DNA from: Rhynchopus euleeides
Lineage: Eukaryota; Euglenozoa; Diplonemea; Diplonemida; Diplonemidae
Assembly (NCBI GenBank): GCA_963210315.1
Contig: OY723260.1
Location: forward strand, 1,674,001-1,738,000
Direction: 5' to 3'
DNA: 64,000 nucleotides
Shown here: one piece after another, positions 10,486 through 20,121 of the stretch
Position numbering within the stretch: the first letter of the stretch is position 1
How the letters are laid out: each line of letters starts with the position of its first letter
Position numbers and translations under genes: made by a program
The notes under the pieces: model-generated
Told to the model about the DNA's origin: nothing
Databases searched by the model: none
What the model saw: only the letters and a program-made list of their open reading frames with translations

Positions 10486-12487
10486 GGCGTGAGGTGGAGG
10501 GGGAGGGGGGGGGGGGGTGGGGGTGTACTTTTTCAGGGCGCCCCGAAGCCAGATCTGCGACCCCAGATCGCGTGGCTCCGTATCGTTTCACTTGTGATCC
10601 AAAGAATTTATCAAAAAAAGGCAGGAACGGGGTTAATTCGATGTGCTTGTGTGAGGTCAAAATGCATTGTCTTGTGGCGTCTCGGGTCGGGATCGAGTCC
10701 GAGGCGGTGGTCATACTGCGCGCCGCTTCCCCCACTCAACGCGACTGCAAAACAGCCTATGTCTCTCACGGGCACGCCAGCGTGCCACGTGTGCGGTACA
10801 GGTTCCGTTCGAGCGATTGAGGCTATCGCTATTTATGTTTGTCAGAACAGCTCGCCCTTCGCAGAACATGTTTATGCCGTTGTTCGGGATACAACGAAAA
10901 TGGCTTGAACGAAGGGGGGCAGTTGCTTCTGATGAACCTTTGCTTATTCAACGGGGGCCTTCGCTCAGAAGTGCACAAAAGTGGGCCGCCTCACAACAGA
11001 GGCAAACGGGCACAGTTTGGCACAGAGCGAATGCCTCCAACGGCCCCACTCTGAGACTAATGTCTGCAGAAGTGGGGGCCTGCTGCGATGCCAGAAAGCA
11101 GAAACTCAGAAAAAAAACGGAATTGAATAAGGGAAAAGCCAATGCAGGTACCCTGAATGGTGCCCCTGAAAACCGTCTTGGAACTATGCAGTTCGGCCTC
11201 TTCCAGGACACTACTGAAGAGGCTGATATTTCCTGCCGTTTCCTACAGGAAATCGGGAGGTGGGTTCAAGGTGGGGAGGGGGGGGGGGGCACCGTGATGA
11301 TACAAAATTAGTCAATGCCAGACACATTTTCCGCGGAACGACAACCCAACGAACGAAGCAAAATCAACAGCAATTCATGTGAAAACCGATCCACCATGAA
11401 GCCCCCCCTGAGATGGGCGGCGTTTCTGGGTGCAGCATACACCAGCTCTGCGGGCCTAAAGTGAATGAAATCGCCCTCCCACTACGGAAATGAAAGTGCA
11501 TACACGCCCTCTTCAAAAAACCCCCCTTCCCACCCTCCCACATCCACCCATCCTACAGTTTCTTCCGACAATGAGAACTAAAGTGCGGAACCAAAAGAAA
11601 GGGGAAAGGGGAAGGACGAGAGAAACAAAAAAACACGGCCGGGGCGCGGCCCAAACGCCTTTTTGTCACATGGGTGTGAGGGGGTGGGGTGGCGCGGCAG
11701 ATCGGGGGGGTCGGGAGGACGCTGGCCACAACAGACGATCTATCCTGGCCCTACTGCATGCACTGGACACACGGACACCCCATCACACCCCGCATTGCAA
11801 CGAGGTTGGCATTGCTCTGCTGCATCCGCTTGATGATACAGGGAAGTGCAAATCAGTGCCTTCTCAGTTACATCGTGGGGTTGATACGCATCCTCAGAAC
11901 CAAGGGGGGCCCTCGCTACCAGATGTGACTGAGTGTGAAAAGGGGAACAGCCCCCCCACTTCCCCTCACGGCCTGACGAGCTGTGACTGGTATCGAGGGA
12001 CCCCCCCCCCCCCCAAGAAAAAACACCCCCGAAATTTTGATTTTTTTGAAATGTTTTTCTTCAAAGCTTGGGTTCAGAGGTCCGGGCCAAAGGGCAGTGC
12101 GTGTTCGGTGGATCCAACCTGACCCCTGCCATATCGCGTGATGTTGTTGTGCTTGTGAGTGCAAGCCTTGCTCGGTTTGCCCAACCCTTGAGCCACCCTC
12201 CGAGACTGCTGGGGGGAGGTGGGGAGTGGCGGTGGCGGTGAGAAGCGGCGGAAACCCTGCAGCCCTGTGGGGGGGTGGCGCGTGTCCAGACCGGCCTTTG
12301 CCCTAATCCAAACCTGCCACACACCCTCCCCCGCCCTGTGTGGGCGGCACCCCACCCCCGCCCAACAAAGAGACCCGGCTGTCAGTCTTTCTGGGGAAGG
12401 GGGGAGGGTGGCGCGTGTGTGGGTGCGTTTTGCTGTTTTCTGCGGGTGCGATTTGGCCTTGCTCGCCCCCCCCCCCCCCCCCCCCCC
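10486..12487. other. Spacer without recognisable gene
   Basis: G-runs (10505-10518, 11279-11288, 12001-12014) and short frames with no domain match. The stretch at 10667-11311 is open on the plus strand but lacks recognisable motifs. A long C-run (about 12470-12489) abuts the next TIR element. Confidence 0.4.
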
Positions 12488-12488
12488 C

Positions 12489-13652
12489 CTAGGCATACTT
12501 GTACCCCCATATGGGGAAGGCCAAAAATATGGGGAAAATATGGGGGGAATATGGGGGGTTTTTCAAGTCCTGTTCCCCCATATTTCCCCCATATGGGGGA
12601 TATATGGGGGAAAACCCAGGGGTTCCTCAGGTGGAAGCAGTCAGCAAACAGTTCTCTTCGTTCTGCTTTTTACAGGGTGTGAAGTCAGCCACTGACAGGG
12701 GACGTCTAGCACCTTGCAGAGCCATCTCACCTCGTCGCTTTCTGCAGAGAGGAAACGCCCGGCTGAAGTGCTCGAGTCAGACCAGAAAAGGTGCTGTGAG
12801 AGTGCCGACCGCCACTTTCTTCAAGTCTGAGTAGCGGTCATCAGAGCATGCTGTCCAGTAGTCCTGTCTTTGCTGGCAGAACAGTTGCGTCCTGCAGCCA
12901 GTCCTTGTACTGGCCTTCACAGGTCTCATTCCACCCGGCAGATGCAGCTTGAACATGTCAAGCTGCCTGGTGACGAGCGTCGACCCCGACTTTTCGGCGC
13001 TCGGAGCGGTCAAAAGCGGCGGAAGCGCCTGATACCAGAATGCACTGCTTGTGAATTCCCTTGTCTAATTAAGGACCTCAGGGGGCAGTTCGCAATCGCA
13101 AACACACCAGAGGAGGAGGACAGCGAGTGTGAGAGTGAGGACTTAAAAACACAAGAGTGTGTGTTGTGAGGAGCTGTTAACCCTGAACGCGCTATGTGTG
13201 TCTGTGCGTATGTGTCCACCACCGCTGCCGCTGTCACTGCGGTGCCCCGCCAAACCGGGAAGCGTTTGCTCTCCGCTGCCGCTGTATCGGCGCAGGAGAG
13301 GAACAGGAGGTCGGTGCGACCCACCTGGGGGATCTTCCAGGGGGGGCCAGACCTGGCCACACCTGAACGAGCGCGCACCTCCCCAGGATCGGACTCCTGG
13401 AGGATCCCCAACAAGGCATGAGGCCGGTTTCGACGCGCACTTCGTGTGTGTCTGTGCCTGAGTGGTTTGATGTTCTCCCGTTGCAGCACGAATACCCCCA
13501 TATCCCCCCATATTTCCCCCATATTCCCCCATATTTTACCGGGTTTTCCCCATATTTTCAGCCTTTTTCCCCATATGGGGGCGGGGTTTTGAGACCCCCC
13601 ATATTTCCCCCAGATTTAGGGGGTTCCCCATATGGGGGGACAAGTATGCCTA
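12489..13652. mobile_element. TIR element with CCCCATATGGGG-type subterminal arrays
   Basis: The ends are CTAGGCATACTTGT on the left and ACAAGTATGCCTAG on the right. Each is followed inward by about 150 bp made of CCCCATATGGGG palindromes and half-sites. The core (about 12660-13480) contains a plus-strand frame ending at 13169 with a basic stretch and C-T-A-C then an acidic tail (about 13010-13160). I cannot assign it. No clear target duplication, because G/C runs flank both ends. Confidence 0.68.
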
Positions 13653-13654
13653 GG

Positions 13655-14800
13655 GGGGGGTCACTGGGTCAAACATAGGCCAAATTTTGGGAATCGAGTT
13701 TTTGACCCTAAAAGGGTGATTCTGCTGGCAGAAAGTGCCCAATATGCTCCGGAAACTCATTTCCGCCCACTCCCAGGGGGTGGTATGCCCCCGACGATGT
13801 CGTTTTTGTCGATGAAATTGTGACACAACTTGTACCTGGACTGCACCCCACAGGACACGTCAACCAGAGCAAACACACCTCAACCTGCCAGAGGCACAGA
13901 AGAGCTGGTGTTGTTGGTTTTCCTGAACCCGAATGGGTTCTCGGTGCCCTCCAGAGGTCAAAAGTCAAGCCAAAATGAGGTGCGAGCACAAGAATTGTTG
14001 TGGGAGAACCATGGTACAGATCGTGTCACATTTTGAGGGTGTTCCAGGGGAGCTCTCAGCAACTGAGCTGCGACACGGCGCATCCGTTGCCAGGGAGCGC
14101 GTCCTCAGAGTACTCTCGTCATGCCGTCGATCTGAAGTCGGGGCTGGAGGCGGAGACGGGCAAGCTTGCGCTTCTGCTGATTCTGCTGTGCGTACCTCTG
14201 GCCCTTTGTACTCGTGCCTGCTGGACCAGGTGCCTGTTTCAGTCAGCTGCCTCCCCGTCAGAGGAGGCAGTGTAGGGACTCTCGCGTCGCGCCCCTGTGC
14301 CACATGATCACAGGCATGGCACCACACCCGAGGACGCGCTCCCTGGCAACGGATGCGCCGTGCCGCAGACCCAGCTGCTGAGAGCTCCCCTGGAACACCC
14401 TCAAAATGTGACACGATCTGTACCATGGTTCTCCCACAACAATTCTTGTGCTCGCACCTCATTTTGGCTTGACTTTTGACCTCTGGAGGGCACCGAGAAC
14501 CCATTCGGGTTCAGGAAAACCAACAACACCAGCTCTTCTGTGCCTCTGGCAGGTTGAGGTGTGCTTGCTCTGGTTGATGTGCCCTGTGGGGTGCAGTCCA
14601 GGTACAAGTTGTGTCACAAAAATTTTCATCGGCAAAAACGGCATCGTCGGGGGCATACCACCCCCTGGGAGTGGGCGGAAATGAGTTTCCGGAGCATATT
14701 GGGCACTTTCTGCCAGCAGAATCACCTTTTTAGGGTCAAAACCTTGATTCTCAAAATTTGGCCTATGTACAGGCTTTTTTGGGTGCAGTGACCCCCCCTA
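13655..14800. mobile_element. Fold-back element with about 390-bp near-identical inverted arms
   Basis: The left arm (about 13655-14050) and right arm (about 14395-14800) are inverted copies, and the same 68-codon frame can be read in both arms on opposite strands. The ends are GGGGGGGTCACTG and its inverse. The 345-bp centre (14051-14394) is unique. It directly abuts the 12489-13652 element. No transposase is visible, so it is probably non-autonomous. Confidence 0.7.
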
Positions 14801-15541
14801 CCCCCCCCCCCCCCCCATGAGCTATTTGAAGATTGTGTATTTTTTTGCCATTTTTTTTCAGCGGTGATGATGGGGGCCAAAACAAAGTCTCGGCCAGCCC
14901 CGCGGGCTGAAGCCGAGTGTTGGGTTCACCAGTCAGGTCTGTCTCGCCATGAAATTCACTAAACACGGAGTGTTTAAGTGTTTTTTAAAGGACCTCCCCT
15001 CCCCCCCCCCCCTCCCCCTCCCCCTCCCCCTCCCTCCCCCCAGGGGGGGTTTTGCCCGAAAATTTGTGAGGACGCACGAACCGATGGATTCGATATCGGT
15101 GCCGAAAAAATGGTCACCGTGAATTTTTTGGGGGGTGTACGTATTCACAGTGATATGGGGCGTAGCTTGCAAACCTCGGTTTAATTATTTCCCGGCCGAA
15201 CCCAATTTCGATTTTTTTGGTTGAAAAATGGGTGAATGCGGGCTGGAGCCGCCCGGCCGGCCGGACCGGAAACCCGGAAATTCCCCCATTTTTCCCCTTT
15301 TTTCACACCAATAATCCGGCTTCTGCTAAGGGGACCTTTTCGATTTTTTTTTCGGAAAACCCTATTTTTCACTTTTGAGCCCGATTTCGAAGGAATTTTT
15401 GAGTTTTGAGCTCATTTTGTGCAATTAAACGCGTCACTCAGGTTTTTCCCCCGGACCCCTCTGTGACTCCTCCAGACTTGGTCGGGCTTGGAAGTTGGTT
15501 CGTAGTTTTGACCACCAATGCCTAATGTGTTGGCAGTCTTG
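14801..15541. other. Spacer with homopyrimidine tract and one copy of the GGGGACC-TTTTCGA block
   Basis: A C/T-only tract lies at about 14995-15045. A copy of the dispersed block described under 35723-35840 lies at about 15331-15432. No gene is seen. Confidence 0.45.
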
Positions 15542-15668
15542 TTTGACTGGTGCTTGCAGTACGCGGTGGCGGGCGGACCGGGCCGGCCGCGCTTCGCGCG
15601 GACGGGGGCGCTTCGCGCCCCCTCCGGCCCGGTCCGCCCGCCACCGCGTACTGCAAGCACCAGTCAAA
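15542..15668. repeat. Perfect 45-bp-arm palindrome with two TTCG mini-hairpins in its loop
   Basis: Arms 15542-15586 and 15624-15668 are exact reverse complements over 45 bases. The loop contains two further perfect hairpins: CCGCGC-TTC-GCGCGG (15587-15601) and GGGGCGC-TTC-GCGCCCC (15605-15621). It would fold as a cloverleaf-like cruciform. No coding content. Confidence 0.85.
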
Positions 15669-17716
15669 CACGGCCGCCGCAGAGATGCAACAAAAAGCTT
15701 CCGTCGAGGTACCACCAGCGAGCTTGGCTCCGGGGAAATCTTTAATGACCTTCACAACATTCCCTGATGGGCCATGAACCCCGCTCTGAAAAGCAATCCC
15801 TGATGGGCCATGGGTTCACCCACGCTTGACAGACCATCCATCAAGAGGACTGTACCATCTGACCAGCCACCAACACCCACGCTTGACAGACCATCCATCA
15901 ACAGCCCTGAACCATTACATGATGGGCCATTCCAACACTAGCCGTGTTTAGAGTGACTTGACAAAGGCTATTTAAATGCCTTTTCGCGAGACGATCTGCA
16001 GACTCGCGCGTACGTGTCTGAAATATGATTGCATACGGCCGTCACTGCATTTGGGCCGCCCCAACAAATTGTCCTCAGTACCTGGCGTAGCACAAAAACG
16101 TCAGGCCGTGCTCTTTCAGAAGAATGCCCTCTTCGCGGTGCCGTTGTCTTTGTAATTCAGGCCCATCCTTTCCTCAAGTCAATTTGATCCATCCCGTCTC
16201 TGCTCCACCACCACCCCCTCCTGGGCCAGACGCAAAATCGTTGCGAAGAGAACTGGTACGTGCATCACGACAATCACACATGCACTGCATTCTCCCTCTC
16301 CTCTCCCTCCCTCTCTCCTTCTGGCTGAACAGTTCTCACTTGTCTCGGACGCACCCCTGCAATCTGAGCGGAGGGTGGGTGAGGGAGAAAGAGGGCTGCT
16401 GACGCCACGTCTTTCCCCTCTTTCCTCGCAACTTACTGTAAAGGGCCTACATAAGTAATCACCTCCTCTCCCCCGCGTGATGGCCCTGCCCCACACGCAC
16501 ACACGACATCCCTCACAAGAGATCTTCAAACCATGTGCCTGGAATTTTGTCCAAAAAATATCACGTTTTCGCACAAGGCATAAAATGGTCAAAAAACCCG
16601 AAAATCGGGTTTGTAGGGTATATGTCCCCTGTCTGAAAATGCAAAATATGGCCCCGCAGGTGCCCCCAGAGTGATTTAAAATTGGAAAATCGACATTTTC
16701 CACCTACGGGAAATCCCCCAAAATAGGGGGTCCCCAGTCACGAACCCCAAAAAAATGTCCCGCGCGCCTCTAAGGCACTCTGGATTTTTATTATGTCATC
16801 CAGATGTCACATCTGGGTCCAGGAACACCGGTTTTTGGCCTCAGGAAGTCGAAAAATATGTGTGGAAATTTTTATTCCTGACCAGGATCCCCTAAAAGCC
16901 CGATTTCCCCTGTTTACACATGGGGGATTTCTTGCAACGCCCGCTCGTGTGCTGAGTGTGTTATCCGCGACGTGGATGCGGTCGCCCTCTTCCTCCCAGA
17001 TGCCACTGATCTTCCTCATCCAACTTCACCTCTGGATGTACGCGGCACGTGCTTGGGTTGTCCTGTCGCAGTGCAGCAGAAGGTCCCCTGTGCACTGCTG
17101 CCCAAGCCATTTCGGCTGCACGGAATACGCCACGCAGAGTAACGTGGTATCGCGTGACCAGCTCGTGAGGCTTGTGCCCCGAATCGAATCGATAGGCTGC
17201 GAGCTGCATTGCCTCGGTCAGTTGATGTCCTTGTGTGTGCATTTTTGTGCACAACAGTCCCTTGGGTATCTGCAGCGCAGGTGCCTGCACTGGACCAGGA
17301 CTCCTGATTTGCCTCTGGCACTTGTGATCGGAACGGATGCGGCGACATGCCACGGTGCCCATGAATAGCCATGCCGGCACGAAAGTACGTTCACGACGGT
17401 TGATTACCATTGCTGCACTCTGTCAGAACCAAGGGTCGCAGCTCACCTGAACGCCCACCAGGCCCCCCAACAGGGGGTGAAACCAAAGGGTCCCCCCTGG
17501 GGTTTTTTAACCCAAAATTTTCGAATTCGACATGTCCCCGGGATTTCCACTATGTCGCAGATTTCGACCATTGGGTCAAGAAAACCTAAAAATCTAGGGG
17601 GGAGGTGCTGAAGGATTGCACTGAAAATTTTATCTAACTCGGTCAAAATTCCAGGCACAGGGTTTCAAAAAAAACACGACTGTCTTGGGGCTGTCAGGCC
17701 TGTTGAAATTCGCATA
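15669..17716. other. Spacer with short duplicated motifs, no confident gene
   Basis: CCTGATGGGCCATG and ACGCTTGACAGACCATCCATCA recur two to three times between about 15765 and 15935. The plus frame at 16793-17368 (191 codons) and its minus-strand counterpart have no recognised motif. Sequence around 17455-17660 is repeat-like. Confidence 0.4.
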
Positions 17717-17945
17717 CACGGTGGACTCCAGCGGGGGTAGGGTAACCCTTTTCGGGAGTCTCAACTAGGGGGAGTCCAACTCCCGCTAGGGGGAGTCTGA
17801 CTCCCCCTAGCGGGAGTCTTTTCACCTATTTTCACTCATTTTTCCCATGATACCTATGCAATGTGGCACTCGTCACTGAAGTACAGCCACACCAAACGAA
17901 ACGGACGTTTCCACCCATCCCAGCTCGCAGACCTGATTCACAAAA

Positions 17946-18326
17946 ATGGGGAAGACGACAACGAAGCCGGCAGCGAAGCCGGCGGCAAAGTCGATTAAGA
18001 AGAAGAAGAGCGCAGAGAGTCCCGAGGCTGCGGAGGCGACGAACATTGTGCATGATTTTTGCACGGCCTTCCCTGTTAAAAAAGGGGGCAGTGTGCTGAC
18101 ACTGGGATCCATTAGAAGGCTCCTAGCAACGGTGTTGAGCAAGGAGCTCCACCAGCACAGCACCCAGGTGGCCAACGCAATCATCGCCATGTCTTCCCTG
18201 ACATGGATAAGTTCGCTGTCAGGGAAGTCGCAACGATGCGGAAGGAGGGCGCTCTCCGTCATATACAAGGTGGAGGCGAAGTATGGCAAGGTGCAGGATA
18301 CAAACGTGTCGTCGGGGGCAGCCTGA
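17946..18326 (+). CDS. Small basic protein with weak histone H2B-like C-terminal half
   Basis: An ATG-initiated frame of 126 codons. The first about 25 residues are a Lys/Ala/Pro tail (K-P-A-A-K repeats then I-K-K-K-K-S). Residues about 49-79 align without gaps to the L2, alpha-3 and alpha-C part of H2B: S-x-L-T-x-x-x-I, then L-x-x-E-L-x-x-H. About 7 of 31 positions are identical to typical H2B, including the E-L-x-x-H pattern. The region matching alpha-2 looks several residues short and the end is unlike H2B, so an intron or decay is possible. It lies inside a transposon. A chance basic ORF is the alternative. Confidence 0.3.
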   Translation: MGKTTTKPAAKPAAKSIKKKKSAESPEAAEATNIVHDFCTAFPVKKGGSVLTLGSIRRLLATVLSKELHQHSTQVANAIIAMSSLTWISSLSGKSQRCGRRALSVIYKVEAKYGKVQDTNVSSGAA

Positions 18327-18591
18327 AGCCGCGAATGATCGCGACACGGGCGAACGGCTTGGCACCGTGGGTCTGGATAGATGCTGGAGTTCGGCCGGGT
18401 GAAACCGGAAGTCGCAGCAAAATTTGCCCCCCCAGATTTCTTCCTCAAACCCACCCGTGGGCTGATCCGGCCTTGCACGGTGGACTCCAGCGGGGGTAGG
18501 GTACCACTACCGGGTTTAACCCTTTTCGGGAGTCTCAACTAGGGGGAGTCCAACTCCCGCTAGCGGGAGTATAGATCAGCAGTGGGCAACA

Positions 18592-19728
18592 ATGAGGCGA
18601 TGCGGGGGGCGAGGGCACCGATGCTCACTGTGCGACATCCCAGAAGAACGCTGGTATCAACAGGTGCATCGATACCCGCACCTGACTCTCTCTGAGATAA
18701 AAGAGGCTGGCTACCCCTCCCTCTTGGCAGGTGTGCTTCCCAATGCCCGCTACGTCACCCCAGCACTCCATGACTGCAAGGGGCTCGCCATGCGGCTGAT
18801 CAGGGTACTGGATGAGACAACAAAAAAATATTCGACAAGACCTGTACAAACCTTGCACTGAATGTGTCGCAGAATGGGACAGGTGCTCAGTTCCGGAAGG
18901 TCGTGCTTGCCTGTCACAGGACACACCTACAAGGGCTTGTTCCGCTACCTCTTTGTCTCCCTTGCAGACCTCATGCATTTCCGGTATGCAGACATCCCCT
19001 GGCACTTCTGGGGATGCAAGGATGAGTCAGCCCGGATTCCCTTCTTGCGTGCTCGGATCTCAGGGCATATATTTCACTGGTTGATGGAGCATGCCGAAAA
19101 GGGATCAACGCGCAATGCCTACGTACACAGTCTCCATCATTGGTGGGCTCCAGAAGATGCAGTGCCTCTGCAGAACAACGACGAATTTGAAGAAGCAGAG
19201 AACGGACATCGCAAGAAAGATGCCGTTACAATCGCCAGCTCCGCAACTTACGAGAGAGATCTTGCGATGGCAGAAGAGAAGCGGCGCGCATCGGGCATGC
19301 CTTGGAAGGTTGCGCACCTGTCGCAGGACGGGATCCTCGGGTATAGAGAAGTCATTCTGTGTCCGTGTCTGCACACCCGACACGCTCATAGATTGGCTGT
19401 GTATGTTCTTTGCACACAGTTGACACAGCTGCAGAAGGGGTTTGTGCACTGCAACACACAGGACTTCGTTGAACCCATCAGCGCGCCCTACTTCCTGTTC
19501 CGGTTCCCCGAAGGACACCGCAAATTATCGCTCTGCTTGTGCAAAATGCCAATCCCGCTGGGGGCGACTTTCACACCATTCGTGTCATCCGAGGCGACTT
19601 TGAGCACGCTTGACCAACGCGCACAGCAGGAGGGGGATGACAGTTCTGACGAAGAAGATGAGGCCTGCAGGATGGCTTGTCTTGCCCAAGGTGTAACACA
19701 ACTACGACAGGCGATGGCCGCACTTTGA
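18592..19728 (+). CDS. Unidentified element-encoded protein in two or three frames/exons
   Basis: The first frame, 18592-18861, has a CxxC start (R-C-S-L-C-D) and A-L-H-D-C-K-G. The second, 18862-19728, is 288 codons and acidic near its end (D-S-S-D-E-E-D-E-E). The shift between them falls before a good acceptor (TCTTTGTCTCCCTTGCAG, ending about 18966), so an intron or a frameshift probably joins them. Compositional features (P-W-H-F-W-G-C, H-H-W-W, C-P-C-L-H-T-R-H) look protein-like, but I recognise no family. It is bounded by the CACGGTGG-family ends, so it is a candidate transposase or cargo gene of that element. Confidence 0.4.
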
Positions 19729-20065
19729 CACCTCAAATTCTAACCGCTCACCTCCGCAGGTGTAGCCGCTACCAGGAGGATAGGTAGGTAGTCCAGAGTC
19801 CGGGGAAACTGACAGAAGCAAAACAAGCCCCTCCCCATCCCTCTTCCACCATGATTTTACCCCCCACGCCAGTAGACTGTAACTATATCATGGGAAAAAT
19901 GGATGAAAATAGGTGAAAAGACTCCCGCTAGGGGGAGTCAGACTCCCCCTAGCGGGAGTATAGACTCCCGCTAGCGGGAGTCTGGACTCCCGCTAGCGGG
20001 AGTCTTTGACACCCGCTCAGACTCCCGCTCCCAGACTCCCGCTAGGGCCGCTGGAGTCCACCGTG

Positions 20066-20121
20066 TATGCAGCAAAAATTCACAAAAATGCGCAAAAATT
20101 CACAAAAATTCACAGAGAGTC
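20066..20121. repeat. CAAAAATTCAC tandem array (left part of the target of a LINE insertion)
   Basis: Imperfect 11-bp units of the CAAAAATTCAC type run directly from the CACGGTGG element's right end to the TSD CACAGAGAGTC (20111-20121). The array resumes at 23101 on the other side of the LINE fragment. Confidence 0.7.

Larger units (their letters stand above)
17717..20065 (+). mobile_element. DNA transposon, CACGGTGG family, with GACTCCCGCTAGCGGGAGTC arrays
   Basis: The ends are CACGGTGGACTCCAGCGG (17717) and its inverse (20065), flanked by TA on both sides (17715-17716 and 20066-20067). Palindromic GACTCCC/GGGAGTC units sit inside both ends (17755-17825 and 19920-20045). A second copy of the left end (18476-18570) lies inside the element, dividing it into a part with a small basic ORF (17946-18326) and a part with the 18592-19728 frames. 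A 2-bp TA duplication plus subterminal repeats recalls EnSpm/CACTA-like organisation, but no DDE transposase was identified. Confidence 0.7.
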
